From: Kosakonia sacchari
GTDB lineage: Bacteria; Pseudomonadota; Gammaproteobacteria; Enterobacterales; Enterobacteriaceae
Direction of reading: 5' to 3'
DNA length: 64,000 nucleotides
NCBI GenBank assembly: GCA_900109485.1
Contig: FOAY01000001.1
Span: 665,955 to 729,954, forward strand
Part shown: in pieces, positions 18,478 to 27,410 of the stretch
How positions within the stretch are numbered: the stretch's first letter is position 1
How the letters are laid out: each line of letters starts with the position of its first letter
Program-made: the position numbers and the translations under genes
Notes under the pieces: model-generated
The model's input: only the letters and a program-made list of their open reading frames with translations
What the model was told of the DNA's origin: nothing
Databases searched by the model: none

Positions 18478-18497
18478 TACTGTTTATATATACAGTA
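18478..18497 (+). promoter_or_regulatory. LexA box (SOS operator)
   Basis: TACTGTTTATATATACAGTA differs from the consensus TACTGTATATATATACAGTA at one base. It lies 20 bp before the start of the small gene at 18518 and should place the two-gene unit 18518-19143 under SOS control. Confidence 0.92.
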
Positions 18498-18517
18498 TAA
18501 ATTGAGAGGTTCAGATC

Positions 18518-18757
18518 ATGCCACGCCGCCAGGATATTCCTTTCGCTTTTCATCAGGCCATACATTGCGAACCATCGGGCCGTCGTGTTGTCACGACAGG
18601 CGAGTTTGTACGCCTGCTCGCCGCCGTTAACTTTCACTGGACGCTTGCGCAGGCGAACGACTGGATCAAGTCGCATACCCGTAACTTTCGTGACATCACT
18701 CCGCATCACGGCGAGGACCGACTCTGGTTTATGTTCAACCCGAACGGGGGGATCTAA
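18518..18757 (+). CDS. Small SOS-controlled prophage protein, unknown function
   Basis: 79 residues directly downstream of a LexA box, with GAGAGG-type ribosome site before the ATG. Charged, one-domain protein with RRVVTTGEFVRLL, an NDWIKSHTRNFRDIT helix and an aromatic end (LWFMFNPNGG). No transmembrane segment. It precedes the UmuD-like gene by two bases, so the pair is one transcript. I believe similar small genes precede umuD-like genes in other enterobacterial prophages, but I know of no function. Confidence 0.8.
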   Translation: MPRRQDIPFAFHQAIHCEPSGRRVVTTGEFVRLLAAVNFHWTLAQANDWIKSHTRNFRDITPHHGEDRLWFMFNPNGGI

Positions 18758-18759
18758 TT

Positions 18760-19143
18760 ATGGGATTCCCTTCACCTGCCCAGGACTACATTGAAGACCG
18801 GATTTCTCTCGATAAGCAGTTTATCGCGCATCCGCATGCAACCTATTTTATGCGTGCTGGTAACACATACTGGCGCGCGGGTATCACGCAGGGGGCGTTG
18901 CTCATTATCGATTGTTCGCTGACACCGTGTGATGGATCGGTGGTGGTGTGCAGCCTGGCAGGTGAATTCCACCTGCGCAGATTCCGGCTGCATCCTTACC
19001 GGTATTTTGAACGGCTGGATGACGGCCGCGCGGAGAGAATAGATCCGGAAACTGCCGATGAGAACGACGGGATTTTTGGTGTAGTCACGCACGCGGTAAA
19101 CGACATGCGAACGCTGGAGTTTGATGACTGTCCGGTGATGTAA
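18760..19143 (+). CDS. UmuD'-like protein lacking the catalytic dyad (HumD-type)
   Basis: 127 residues that align with UmuD from its GFPSPAADYVEQRIDL region onwards: GFPSPAQDYIEDRISL at the start, HPHATYFMRAG, ITQGALLIIDCSLT, and IFGVVTHAV near the end. UmuD has Ser60 in GDSM; here that segment reads GNTY. The UmuD Lys97 (VKKLQLRP) is replaced by Arg (LRRFRLHP). It therefore starts near where cleaved UmuD' starts and cannot self-cleave, resembling phage P1 HumD. It may act as a ready-made UmuD' partner for host UmuC during SOS. It is in a LexA-controlled unit. Confidence 0.85.
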   Translation: MGFPSPAQDYIEDRISLDKQFIAHPHATYFMRAGNTYWRAGITQGALLIIDCSLTPCDGSVVVCSLAGEFHLRRFRLHPYRYFERLDDGRAERIDPETADENDGIFGVVTHAVNDMRTLEFDDCPVM

Positions 19144-19162
19144 AACGTGGAGATATAAAAAA

Positions 19163-19184
19163 GCCCGCATTAGCGGGCCTTTTC
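19163..19184. terminator. Bidirectional intrinsic terminator after the SOS gene pair
   Basis: GCCCGCATTAGCGGGC with A-run before and TTTT after, 20 bp downstream of the UmuD-like stop. Confidence 0.85.
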
Positions 19185-19222
19185 ATGTCTATGGAGCCGC
19201 GGCTCCTTTACGTATCCTTTTT

Positions 19223-19300
19223 TGTCCCTTTGGTGTCCGGTCACCGTCCGGGATAAGTGGCTAACTTACTGTTTTTTAAAACTCTGTCCTGCCACTGTCC
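19223..19300. repeat. Five phased TGTCC motifs, candidate integrase arm sites
   Basis: TGTCC (one variant CGTCC) starts at 19223, 19234, 19245, 19285 and 19296. The three left copies and the two right copies are each spaced exactly 11 bp. The cluster lies 10 bp from the 3' end of the tmRNA gene, where arm-type integrase sites of an attR would be expected. Confidence 0.55.
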
Positions 19301-19309
19301 ATGTATATT

Positions 19310-19672
19310 TGGTGGAGCTGGCGGGAGTTGAACCCGCGTCCGAAATTCCTACATCCTCGGTACTACATGCTTAGTCCAGTCTTTACATTCGCTTGCCAGC
19401 TGCGGACGGACACGCCACTAACAAACTAGCCTGATTAGATTTAACGCTTCAACCCCAGGCAGGGCATCCACGCGATCTCTTTTGGGTTTGACCTCTCTTG
19501 ATCCCCGTCCTAAGAGCGGAGGCTAGGGAGAGAGGGCTCTCAGCAGGTTATTAAGCTGCTAAAGCGTAGTTTTCGTCGTTTGCGACTATTTTTTGCGGCT
19601 TTTTACGAGGCCAACCGCCCCTCGGCATGCACCTTGGGTTTCGCAAATCCCGTCGAATCCAGAATCAGCCCC
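19310..19672 (-). ncRNA. ssrA: tmRNA (10Sa RNA), ribosome rescue
   Basis: 363 nt, the same length as E. coli tmRNA. The 5' end GGGGCTGATTCTGGATTCGA and the 3' end ...CCGCCAGCTCCACCA pair to form the tRNA-Ala-like domain with G:U. The tag reading frame (GCA at 19583-19581 to TAA TAA at 19553-19548) encodes ANDENYALAA. It works with SmpB (encoded next, upstream) to release stalled ribosomes and mark products for ClpXP. The 3' end is a known attachment site for prophages such as CP4-57, and a prophage lies directly against it here. Confidence 0.98.
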
Positions 19673-19844
19673 AAAAGTGTTCGCTGAGTATAACAGATTT
19701 ATGACGCAGCATACCAGTCCATATCGCGGCAAACGGCCTGATAATGCGAGTTGAGGATATTCTGAGCGGCATTTGTTCTATCGAAGCGTCATTTGTGAAC
19801 AAAACTTTTGCGGGGTAAAGAAGGGAAGCCGGAAAGCGCGTTGC

Positions 19845-19866
19845 CCTCTCCCGGTGTGAGAGGGCT
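19845..19866. repeat. Inverted repeat between ssrA and smpB
   Basis: CCCTCTC-ccggtgt-GAGAGGG. It lies just after the smpB stop on the - strand with no T-run. The GAGAGGG palindrome is a common dispersed intergenic element in this bacterial group. May serve as an smpB mRNA 3' end. Confidence 0.45.
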
Positions 19867-19872
19867 GTGTGG

Positions 19873-20355
19873 TTAGCGCCCGGCGTTTTTCATGATGCGG
19901 GCTTTGTCCAGCTGCCATTCGCGCTCTTTCAGATCGGAGCGTTTATCGTGCTGTTTTTTACCCTTCGCTACGCCAATTTTCACTTTGCACCAGGCGTTTT
20001 TCCAGTACAACGACAGCGCGACGACGGTGTAGCCTTCGCGGTTAATGCGGCCGTAGAGGGAATCCAGTTCGCGCTGATTCAGCAGTAACTTACGGGTACG
20101 CGTGGGGTCGCAAACATAGTGGCTGGAGGCAACGGTTAATGGCGTGAAGTTCGCGCCAAACAGAAACGCCTCGCCGTCTTTCAGAATAACGTAGCTGTCG
20201 CCAATGTTCGCTTTACCTGCGCGTAAGGATTTTACTTCCCAGCCTTGCAGTGACAGCCCGGCCTCAAATTCTTCTTCGATAAAGTATTCATGGCGGGCGC
20301 GCTTATTCAGCGCAATGGTGGCTGAACCTGGTTTATGTGCTTTTTTCTTCGTCAT
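19873..20355 (-). CDS. smpB: SsrA-binding protein SmpB
   Basis: 160 residues, the E. coli length. Contains [35 protein letters not shown] and the basic C-terminal tail ([19 protein letters not shown]) that enters the mRNA channel. It binds the tRNA-like part of tmRNA and delivers it to stalled ribosomes. Encoded immediately upstream of ssrA on the same strand, and divergent from ratA. Confidence 0.98.
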   Translation of the reverse strand: MTKKKAHKPGSATIALNKRARHEYFIEEEFEAGLSLQGWEVKSLRAGKANIGDSYVILKDGEAFLFGANFTPLTVASSHYVCDPTRTRKLLLNQRELDSLYGRINREGYTVVALSLYWKNAWCKVKIGVAKGKKQHDKRSDLKEREWQLDKARIMKNAGR

Positions 20356-20513
20356 AATGTCGTGAAGCCATCCGGTAATCTGATATCTGAAACTGACCTC
20401 ATTGCGTCCTGTGAGGTTTAACGCGTTATCTTAGCATGAGTTCCGGCTTAGCGTTTTCCTTTCATCCGACGGAAATGGTATTATTTGACGATTGTGTGAA
20501 TGCGGAAAACCTT

Positions 20514-20951
20514 ATGCCTCAGATTAGCCGTACTGCGCTGGTGCCTTACAGCGCGGAGCAGATGTATCAGTTAGTGAACGATGTGAAGTCCTATCCTCAG
20601 TTTTTGCCTGGCTGCACCGGCAGCCGGGTGCTGGAAGCCGGGCCGACGCAGATGACGGCGGCGGTCGATGTTTCCAAAGCCGGGATCAGCAAAACGTTTA
20701 CCACGCGCAATACGCTGGCTGCTAACCAAAGCATTTTGATGCATCTGGTCGATGGACCTTTTAAATCGTTGATGGGTGGCTGGAAATTTACGCCGCTCAG
20801 CGCCGATGCCTGTCGCATTGAGTTTCAGCTTGATTTTGAATTTACCAATAAGCTGATTGAGCTGGCGTTTGGCCGCATCTTTAAAGAGCTGGCGGCCAAT
20901 ATGGTTCAAGCGTTTACTCTTCGTGCGAAAGAGGTTTACCGTGTCGGGTAA
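20514..20951 (+). CDS. ratA: RatA, START-domain (coenzyme Q-binding type) protein
   Basis: 145 residues from the ATG giving [18 protein letters not shown], the conserved start; the longer open frame back to 20436 is not conserved beyond E. coli-type alternatives. The whole protein is one START/COQ10-like fold ([30 protein letters not shown]). In E. coli RatA has been reported to impair 70S association and is widely conserved near smpB. It overlaps ratB by 11 bases. Confidence 0.93.
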   Translation: MPQISRTALVPYSAEQMYQLVNDVKSYPQFLPGCTGSRVLEAGPTQMTAAVDVSKAGISKTFTTRNTLAANQSILMHLVDGPFKSLMGGWKFTPLSADACRIEFQLDFEFTNKLIELAFGRIFKELAANMVQAFTLRAKEVYRVG

Positions 20952-21234
20952 AATTGCCGTCGAAGTGGCTTATGCACTGCCAGAAAAGCAGTATCTGCAA
21001 CGGGTGATGCTGGAAGAGGGCGCGACCGTTGAGCAGGCGATTCGCCAGTCGGGTCTGCTGGAGTTGCGCAGCGATATCGATCTGAAGGTCAATAAAGTCG
21101 GCATCTACAGCCGTCCGGCGAAACTGCATGATGTGGTGCATGAGGGCGATCGCGTGGAGATTTATCGTCCACTGATTGCCGATCCAAAAGAACTGCGTCG
21201 CCAGCGGGCAGAAACGCAAAAAGGTGCTCACTGA
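20941..21234 (+). CDS. ratB: RatB, RnfH-family ubiquitin-like protein
   Basis: 97 residues from GTG at 20941 ([18 protein letters not shown], matching E. coli Rat[19 protein letters not shown]). Beta-grasp RnfH family, ending [18 protein letters not shown]. Function is not established. The stop codon lies inside the loop of the terminator shared with bamE. Confidence 0.93.
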   Translation: MSGKIAVEVAYALPEKQYLQRVMLEEGATVEQAIRQSGLLELRSDIDLKVNKVGIYSRPAKLHDVVHEGDRVEIYRPLIADPKELRRQRAETQKGAH

Positions 21235-21252
21235 GCACCTTTTTGCGTTTCT
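21210..21252. terminator. Bidirectional terminator between ratB and bamE
   Basis: Long near-perfect palindrome: AGAAACGCAAAAAGGTGCTC, then actg, then its complement. The core is GGTGCTCACTGAGCACC with A-run and T-run on either side, so it can end both convergent transcripts. Confidence 0.93.
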
Positions 21253-21258
21253 GCTACC

Positions 21259-21600
21259 TTAACTTTTGGTCAGAGCAGGTTTGTTATCCATATTGGTTAA
21301 CACGCCATTGCTGTTGAAGGTCAGCGTCAACGTCTGCTGCGTGACATCTTCGTGGCCCGGCTGCTGGCGGAACACATAGAACCAGGTATTGGTGCCAAAC
21401 GGGTCTTTCATCATTGGCGTACCCAGTGCATAAGCAACCTGCTGTTGCGTCATACCTACGCGGATTTTGGAAACATCGTTTGGTGTCAGGTAGTTCCCCT
21501 GATTGATATCAGGGCGGTAAACCACGCGTTCTAAGGTAGAGCAACCAGCGGTCAACATCAGGAGAACCGCTGCGGCAGCAGTCAGCATTTTACAGCGCAT
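21259..21600 (-). CDS. bamE: Outer membrane assembly lipoprotein BamE (SmpA)
   Basis: 113 residues as in E. coli. The lipoprotein signal ends at LLMLTAGC (Cys20). The mature part has [25 protein letters not shown] and [20 protein letters not shown], both typical of the SmpA/OmlA fold. It is a component of the BAM complex that folds beta-barrel proteins, working with BamD (encoded at 58302). Confidence 0.97.
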   Translation of the reverse strand: MRCKMLTAAAAVLLMLTAGCSTLERVVYRPDINQGNYLTPNDVSKIRVGMTQQQVAYALGTPMMKDPFGTNTWFYVFRQQPGHEDVTQQTLTLTFNSNGVLTNMDNKPALTKS

Positions 21601-21748
21601 AGTGATTTGATTCCTTTTCGGGCCCGAACAATACGTGGCTCATATGTAATATGCCGATGATAATAGACCTTTCGCCAGTTTAAAACCTCTGTGGGCTGGT
21701 CTGTTGTCGATTTTGTCGAGAACTCAGACCGTCATATTACCGAAAAGT

Positions 21749-23410
21749 TTACGCCGCCAGCAGCTCTTTGGCATTTGCCAGCGCATTGCGCGTCACTTCG
21801 CTGCCGCCGAGCAGGCGGGCCAGCTCCTGCAGACGAGCGCGTTTATCCAGCGGTTGCATATGCGTTTCGGTCATTGCGCCGTCGGTCTCTTTGCTGACAA
21901 AGAAGTGATGATGACCGCAACCGGCAACCTGCGGCAGGTGCGTAACGCACATCACCTGAGTCGATTCGCCCAGTTGACGCAGCAGCTTGCCGACTACGGC
22001 CGCCGTTGGTCCGCTGATACCGACATCCACTTCATCGAAGATCAGCGCCGGGGTTTCCATTTTCCGTGCGGTGATCACCTGAATCGCCAGCGCAATGCGC
22101 GACAGCTCGCCGCCGGAGGCGACTTTGGCGATTGGTTGCAGCGGCTGACCAGGGTTAGTGGTGACGCGAAATTCAATACGATCTGCGCCTTCCGCCGTCA
22201 GCGAACGATCGTCAAAATCGACATCAATGACAAACACGCCGTGCGGCATGGAAAGCGCGTGCATGCTCTCGGTGATCAGTTCGCTCAGTTCCTGCGCATA
22301 TTTCACGCGCTGGGTATGCAACGCCTGCGCGCTGGACAGCGCCAGTTGATGGTGCTGCGTTACCGCCAGTGCCAGCGTCTCCTGGGAGTCAGCCTGATCG
22401 TCCAGTAACTGCTGTTCATCAAGCAGAGACTGGTGGAACTGAGGCAGCTCTTCCGGGGAGATATGGTGCTTGCGCGCCAGCGAGATCTGCCGGGAGATGC
22501 GCTGTTCCAGCTCGTACAGACGATTGGGATCGAGATCTAAGCGGTCGCAGTAATGGCGCAGCTCATCGCTGGCCTCACTGATTTGAATGGCCGCTTCTTC
22601 CAGCATATCCAGCACGCCGGAAAGGCGCGAATCCATGCCTGCCAGCTCCGTTAAAAGCTGGCGGGCGGTATAGAGCTGGCTTTGCAGGTTGACCTCTTCG
22701 CCATCGGCCAGCACGTTCAGCGCATGCTGGCTGGTGGAAAGCAGTTGACCGCTGTTGGCGAGACGTTTGTATTCTTCGTCGATCTGCTCAAATTCACCCG
22801 GCTGCGGGTGGAATTCATTCAGCTCTTTCAACTGGTAGTGCAGCAGTTCGGCGCGGGCGGCGCGTTCCTGACTTTGCTGCTGGTGCTGAGCCAGTTCGCG
22901 GCAGCTCTGGTGCCAGGTACGGTAGTGTTCGGCCATTTGCTGAGTGAGTGCATACTCACCGGCATAACCGTCGAGCAGGCTTTTCTGGTGTTCTGATTTG
23001 GTTAACAACTGGTGCGCGTGCTGGCCGTGAATCTGTATGAGCAGTTGGCCAAGTTCGCGGAGTTGAGAAAGCGGCACCGCCGTTCCGTTGATAAAACCAC
23101 GGGAGCGCCCGTCGCTGCTGATAACGCGGCGAAGTAAACACTCACGTCCATCTTCCAGTTGATTCTCTTCCAGCCAGCGCTGCGCGGCGGGCGTGTCTTT
23201 CAGCGCGAAGCGGGCGCACAGATCGGCGCGCGGAGCGCCTGCGCGCACCATGTCGGCTTCAGCACGGCCGCCGAGGCACAACCCGAGTGCGTCAATGGCA
23301 ATGGATTTACCCGCCCCGGTTTCGCCGGTAATAGCCGTCATCCCGCTGTGAAAATCGATCTCAAGCTCACGAACGATAGCAAAATTACTGATGGTCAGTT
23401 GTGCCAACAT
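21749..23410 (-). CDS. recN: DNA repair protein RecN (SMC-like ATPase)
   Basis: 553 residues, the E. coli length. Walker A GETGAGKS at about residues 30-37, a long coiled-coil middle (about 150-360), and C-terminal ABC signature/Walker B ([25 protein letters not shown]). It acts in double-strand break repair and chromosome cohesion. Two LexA boxes directly upstream (23437-23478) make it one of the strongest SOS genes. Confidence 0.98.
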   Translation of the reverse strand: MLAQLTISNFAIVRELEIDFHSGMTAITGETGAGKSIAIDALGLCLGGRAEADMVRAGAPRADLCARFALKDTPAAQRWLEENQLEDGRECLLRRVISSDGRSRGFINGTAVPLSQLRELGQLLIQIHGQHAHQLLTKSEHQKSLLDGYAGEYALTQQMAEHYRTWHQSCRELAQHQQQSQERAARAELLHYQLKELNEFHPQPGEFEQIDEEYKRLANSGQLLSTSQHALNVLADGEEVNLQSQLYTARQLLTELAGMDSRLSGVLDMLEEAAIQISEASDELRHYCDRLDLDPNRLYELEQRISRQISLARKHHISPEELPQFHQSLLDEQQLLDDQADSQETLALAVTQHHQLALSSAQALHTQRVKYAQELSELITESMHALSMPHGVFVIDVDFDDRSLTAEGADRIEFRVTTNPGQPLQPIAKVASGGELSRIALAIQVITARKMETPALIFDEVDVGISGPTAAVVGKLLRQLGESTQVMCVTHLPQVAGCGHHHFFVSKETDGAMTETHMQPLDKRARLQELARLLGGSEVTRNALANAKELLAA

Positions 23411-23436
23411 GGTTGCTTTCCTGTATGAAAAACCAT

Positions 23437-23456
23437 AACTGTGTTTTCATACAGTA
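23437..23456 (-). promoter_or_regulatory. LexA box 2 of recN
   Basis: Plus-strand AACTGTGTTTTCATACAGTA, 27 bp from the recN start; conserved position relative to E. coli recN. Confidence 0.9.
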
Positions 23457-23458
23457 TA

Positions 23459-23478
23459 AACTGGTTTTATATACAGTA
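23459..23478 (-). promoter_or_regulatory. LexA box 1 of recN
   Basis: Plus-strand AACTGGTTTTATATACAGTA, two bases from box 2. The tandem arrangement matches E. coli recN. Confidence 0.92.
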
Positions 23479-23496
23479 AAGCCCTGACGGCGAATT

Positions 23497-24387
23497 TCAG
23501 AACAATTTTTTCGACCAGCCAAGTTTTGAGCTTAATGTATTGAAATAACTGTAATCTTTAGGGTGAACCAGATTCAGGTAATAGTCGCTGCGGCGGATCA
23601 GCACATCTTCGCCATCCTGGATCGGCAGCGCAATTTGGCTGTCGCAACTGATCTCCAGGTCGCTGCGACGGTTGGAAAAGCGCAAGCGGATGGTACTGCT
23701 GCTGTTAATCACCAGCGGACGGGCCGACAAGGTATGCGGGAACATGGGCACCAGCGTAATCGCATCCAGCGACGGTGTCAGAATCGGCCCGCCGGCAGAG
23801 AGCGAATAAGCGGTCGATCCGGTGGGGGTGGAGATGATTAGCCCGTCGGAACGCTGAGAGAACGCGAAGACTTCATCAATATACACTTCGAATTCAATCA
23901 TATGCGCAACTTTGCCCGGGTGCAGTACCACTTCGTTGATGGCGGTGCTGATCCGTTTTTGGCACTCTGGCAGGGAACTCTGCTGGCAGACCTGAACTTC
24001 CAGCAGGAAGCGTTTTTCGGCGATATAATGCCCTTCCAGTACATCGGCCAACTGCTGTTGGGCGTTGTCCGGATCGAGATCGGTAAGAAAACCGAGATTG
24101 CCGCGGTTGATGCCGATCACCTGAATATCATAGCGCGCCAGCGTACGCGCCGCGCCCAGCATGTTGCCGTCGCCGCCGACCACCACCGCCAGGTCGGCCT
24201 GCTGACCAATGTCCGCCAGTGTGCCGGTCCTCACATTCGTGAGCTGCAATTCCTGGGCAATCTGTTGTTCGACAATGACGTCATAACCTTTTTCGTGAAG
24301 CCAGCGGTAGAGCATTTCATGTGTGGTCAGCGCGGTAGGGTGCCGTGGATGCCCGACAATACCAATACACTTGAAATGGAGGGTCAT
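23497..24387 (-). CDS. nadK: NAD kinase
   Basis: 296 residues from the ATG giving [19 protein letters not shown]. The open frame extends 25 codons further upstream but that part is not conserved. GGDGNMLG (about residues 72-79) is the kinase phosphate-binding motif and NEVVLHPG the second conserved site. The protein is four residues longer than E. coli NadK because of a small insertion near [13 protein letters not shown]. It makes NADP from NAD and ATP. Divergent from grpE. Confidence 0.97.
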   Translation of the reverse strand: MTLHFKCIGIVGHPRHPTALTTHEMLYRWLHEKGYDVIVEQQIAQELQLTNVRTGTLADIGQQADLAVVVGGDGNMLGAARTLARYDIQVIGINRGNLGFLTDLDPDNAQQQLADVLEGHYIAEKRFLLEVQVCQQSSLPECQKRISTAINEVVLHPGKVAHMIEFEVYIDEVFAFSQRSDGLIISTPTGSTAYSLSAGGPILTPSLDAITLVPMFPHTLSARPLVINSSSTIRLRFSNRRSDLEISCDSQIALPIQDGEDVLIRRSDYYLNLVHPKDYSYFNTLSSKLGWSKKLF

Positions 24388-24436
24388 GTTCTGGTGGTCC
24401 TTGTGGCGAATGAATGATGACAATCTGTCACGTTCC

Positions 24437-24465
24437 CTTGAATCCCGGAAACTGATCCCCATAAT
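24437..24465 (+). promoter_or_regulatory. Sigma-32 (heat shock) promoter of grpE
   Basis: CTTGAA (24437-24442), 14-bp spacer, CCCCATAAT (24457-24465), a near-consensus RpoH promoter about 45 bp upstream of the grpE start. Confidence 0.88.
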
Positions 24466-24509
24466 AAGCCAGGTTAGCGAGATGAATGCAAAAAAACGCG
24501 GAGAAATTC

Positions 24510-25106
24510 ATGAGTAGTAAAGAACAGAAAACGCCTGACGGGCAAGCCCCGGAAGAAATTATCATGGAACAGCACGACGAAGTTGAGGCAGTTGTTGAGT
24601 CTGACGATTCTGCTGAGCAGGTGGATCCGCGCGATGAGAAAATTGCGAACCTTGAAGCGCAGTTAACCGAAGCGCAAAACCGCGAGCGTGAAACGGTCCT
24701 GCGCATGAAGGCGGAAATGGAAAACCTGCGTCGCCGCACCGAACAGGACGTTGAAAAAGCGCATAAGTTCGCGCTGGAAAAATTCATCAACGAACTGCTG
24801 CCGGTGGTGGATAGCCTGGATCGCGCGCTCGAAGTCGCAGACAGGAACAATGCCGAAATGGCACCGATGGTTGAGGGTATCGAACTGACGCTGAAATCCA
24901 TGCTGGATGTGGTGAAGAAATTCGGCGTTGAAGTGATTGCTGATACCGGCGTTCCGCTGGATCCGAACGTCCATCAGGCGATTGCGATGGTGGAATCCGA
25001 TGAGATCGCCGCTGGCAACGTGCTGGGCGTGATGCAGAAAGGGTATACCTTAAACGGTCGTACTATTCGCGCAGCCATGGTTACCGTCGCCAAAGCTAAG
25101 GGTTAA
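24510..25106 (+). CDS. grpE: Nucleotide exchange factor GrpE
   Basis: 198 residues from the ATG with GGAGA seven bases upstream ([16 protein letters not shown], as in E. coli); an in-frame ATG at 24486 is upstream of the conserved start. Acidic N-terminal tail, long dimeric helix (about residues 40-140) and C-terminal beta domain with [15 protein letters not shown]. It releases ADP from DnaK. Transcribed from a sigma-32 promoter. Confidence 0.98.
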   Translation: MSSKEQKTPDGQAPEEIIMEQHDEVEAVVESDDSAEQVDPRDEKIANLEAQLTEAQNRERETVLRMKAEMENLRRRTEQDVEKAHKFALEKFINELLPVVDSLDRALEVADRNNAEMAPMVEGIELTLKSMLDVVKKFGVEVIADTGVPLDPNVHQAIAMVESDEIAAGNVLGVMQKGYTLNGRTIRAAMVTVAKAKG

Positions 25107-25117
25107 TCCCGATCTGA

Positions 25118-25144
25118 AACCCTCTCCATCCGGAGAGGGTTTTT
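25118..25144. terminator. Bidirectional terminator between grpE and the CNNM-family gene
   Basis: AAACCCTCTCCATCCGGAGAGGGTTTTT-type hairpin (stem CCCTCTC/GAGAGGG at 25120-25139) with T-run on both strands. Confidence 0.92.
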
Positions 25145-25148
25145 CATT

Positions 25149-26435
25149 TTATTCGGCCACGCTTTCCCGCAGCGTTTTCACCGGGATCACTTTTACCTGC
25201 TTAATCATGTTGTCCTGCACATCGAGAATATCGATGTCGTACTGCTCAATGCGCACGCGCGTGCCAACGGCCGGGATCTCTTCCAGCTCTTCCAGCAGCA
25301 TACCGTTAATGGTACGGGCTTCGTCTTCCGGCAAGTGCCAGTTAAAGGCTTTATTCAGTTCGCGCACATTGGCGCTGCCGTCGATTATCACTGAACCGTC
25401 GTTTTGCGGCGTGGCTTCATCGGCCAGCGCTGGCGACATAGACGTGGTGAAATCGCCGACAATCTCTTCGAGAATATCTTCTACCGTCACCAGCCCCTGA
25501 ATATCGCCATACTCATCGACCACCAGCCCGACTTTCTTTTTATTGCGCTGGAATTTCACCAGTTGAACGCTGAGCGGCGTCCCTTCAGGCACATAGTAGA
25601 TTTCATCGGCAGCGCGCAGCATCACCTCTTTGGTGAACTCGTTCTTTTCGGTCATCAGGCGGTAGGCTTCGCGCACGCGCAACATGCTGATGGCGTCATC
25701 CAGCGAATCGCGGTACAGCACAATGCGGCCGTGCGGTGAGTGAGTGAGCTGGCGAACAATCGCTTTCCAGTCGTCGTTGATATCGATACCGACAATTTCG
25801 TTGCGCGGCACCATGATGTCATCAACGCTCACCTTTTCCAGATCGAGGATCGACAGCAGCATGTCCTGGTTACGGCGCGAGATTTTCGAGCGCGATTCGT
25901 TAACAATAGTGCGTAATTCATCTTTGCTGAGCGCGCCGCTGACCACCACATCGGCTTTGATGCCAACCATGCGCATCAACACGCGGGTGACGCCGTTAAG
26001 CAGCCACACCAGTGGCAGCATGATCACCTGCAATGGCGCCAGCAGAAAGCTGCTGGGGAAGGCGACTTTTTCCGGGTAGAGTGCGGCAATGGTTTTCGGC
26101 AAGACTTCGGCGAACACCAGTACCACAAATGTTAGTACGCCGGTGGCAATCGCCACACCGGCGTTACCGTACAGGCGCATCCCGACGATAGTACCTATCG
26201 CCGAGGCGAGAATATTGACGAGATTGTTGCCGATCAGCACCAGGCTAATCAGGCGATCGGGCTTGCGCAGCAGTTTTTCGACGCGTCTGGCCGCGCGGTT
26301 GCCCTGCTTGGCCAGGTGACGCAGACGATAGCGGTTCAGCGTCATCATCCCGGTTTCAGAACCGGAGAAATAGGCTGAAACCACGACCATGATAATCAGG
26401 GTAACGATCAGCGTCGTGGTAGAGATGTGTTCCAG
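25149..26435 (-). CDS. yfjD: CNNM/CorC-family membrane protein YfjD, apparent CTG start
   Basis: N-terminal DUF21 membrane domain (three or four helices, about residues 10-180), a CBS pair (about 205-330) and a C-terminal CorC/HlyC transporter-associated domain. The first ATG in frame (26390) would cut into the first helix. Extending to CTG at 26435 gives 428 residues, the E. coli YfjD length, starting (M)EHISTTTLI as in E. coli, and places AGGAG six bases before the CTG. Family members act in magnesium/cobalt homeostasis; the role of YfjD is not settled. Upstream ypjD is 18 bp away. Confidence 0.9.
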   Translation of the reverse strand: MEHISTTTLIVTLIIMVVVSAYFSGSETGMMTLNRYRLRHLAKQGNRAARRVEKLLRKPDRLISLVLIGNNLVNILASAIGTIVGMRLYGNAGVAIATGVLTFVVLVFAEVLPKTIAALYPEKVAFPSSFLLAPLQVIMLPLVWLLNGVTRVLMRMVGIKADVVVSGALSKDELRTIVNESRSKISRRNQDMLLSILDLEKVSVDDIMVPRNEIVGIDINDDWKAIVRQLTHSPHGRIVLYRDSLDDAISMLRVREAYRLMTEKNEFTKEVMLRAADEIYYVPEGTPLSVQLVKFQRNKKKVGLVVDEYGDIQGLVTVEDILEEIVGDFTTSMSPALADEATPQNDGSVIIDGSANVRELNKAFNWHLPEDEARTINGMLLEELEEIPAVGTRVRIEQYDIDILDVQDNMIKQVKVIPVKTLRESVAE

Positions 26436-26453
26436 GGGGAACTCCTTTTGGCG

Positions 26454-27242
26454 TTAACTCACAAACTGCTGCAGGATGCGGCTGCCAAAGTAGGCCAGCG
26501 TTAAAATACCCGCGCCCGCAACGTTGAACCAGACAACCCGGCGACCGCGCCAGCCTTCATGGTAATGGCCCCACAGCAGGACGATATAGACAAACCAGGC
26601 AATAATAGAGAGCACGGCTTTGTCGATATTCTCCATGCTGAACAGGTTCTTCATATAGAACAGGCCGGTACAGAGCGTCAGCGTCAGCAGCACCACGCCG
26701 ACCTGGGTGATGTGGAACATCTTGCGCTCAATGACCATCAACGGCGGCATTTCACTACTGAAAGCCAGCCGTTTGTTTTTCAACTGATAGTCGATCCAGG
26801 CCAGTTGCAGGGCATACATTGCTGCAATAATCAGTGTGGCATAAGAGAAGAGCGACAGGCCGATATGCACCAGCATGCCGGGCGTCGCTTCCAGGTGTGT
26901 GATGTACTCGTTCGGCACGAAAATCGCGAAGGCGAGGTTGATCAGCGCGAAGGTATAGACAATCGGCAGCAGCAGCCAGCCGCGATTTTTCGAGGCGACA
27001 ATCGTCATCACCGTACAGATCATCAGACTGACCAGCGAACCGACATTCAGCAAGCTGAGGTTTTGCCCGCCGTCGTCCGGAAACAGCCGTTCTTTCAGGC
27101 CGAAACCGTGGAAAATAAGCGCGATCACCGCCGAAAGAATAGCCATTTTCCGCCAGCCGCTGTTTTTCTGCAGCAAACCGGGAACGATCAGCGCGATGCT
27201 GATTGAGTAGGCAACAAGAGCGATCAGAGCAAAAACGGGCAT
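26454..27242 (-). CDS. ypjD: Inner membrane protein YpjD, CcmC/CcsA-like
   Basis: 262 residues from the ATG giving MPVFALIALVAYSI, the conserved start in E. coli. The frame stays open 51 codons further upstream, including an ATG at 27341, so a longer form cannot be excluded. About eight transmembrane helices and a C-terminal WGHYHEGWRGRRVVW loop. Cytochrome c assembly (heme-handling) superfamily, exact role unknown. Divergent from ffh. Confidence 0.93.
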   Translation of the reverse strand: MPVFALIALVAYSISIALIVPGLLQKNSGWRKMAILSAVIALIFHGFGLKERLFPDDGGQNLSLLNVGSLVSLMICTVMTIVASKNRGWLLLPIVYTFALINLAFAIFVPNEYITHLEATPGMLVHIGLSLFSYATLIIAAMYALQLAWIDYQLKNKRLAFSSEMPPLMVIERKMFHITQVGVVLLTLTLCTGLFYMKNLFSMENIDKAVLSIIAWFVYIVLLWGHYHEGWRGRRVVWFNVAGAGILTLAYFGSRILQQFVS

Positions 27243-27341
27243 AGGGATGTCGGCAGTTGACTGAAGAAGAAAGAAAAGCAGTATAACGTCAGGCGACGTT
27301 GGCTCCAACAGTTGCATCACATACAGGAGCAATGTCTTCAT

Positions 27342-27349
27342 GTTATACT
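27342..27349 (+). promoter_or_regulatory. ffh promoter (extended -10)
   Basis: TGTTATACT has the TGn extension of a good -10 and lies 62 bp before the ffh start. No good -35 hexamer at the usual spacing. Confidence 0.55.
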
Positions 27350-27410
27350 CGGGCAAATTTCTGTAATGCGTCGCCCTGGCGGCCAACCGTATCACCTCAG
27401 GCGAGAGACA

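Noticed and set aside
18760..19143. Active LexA/UmuD-type self-cleaving peptidase
   Set aside because: The Ser and Lys of the catalytic dyad are replaced and the cleavage-site region is absent, so activity is not expected.
27243..27395. Long N-terminal extension of ypjD
   Set aside because: Not conserved with E. coli YpjD and it runs through the ffh promoter region; kept only as an alternative.
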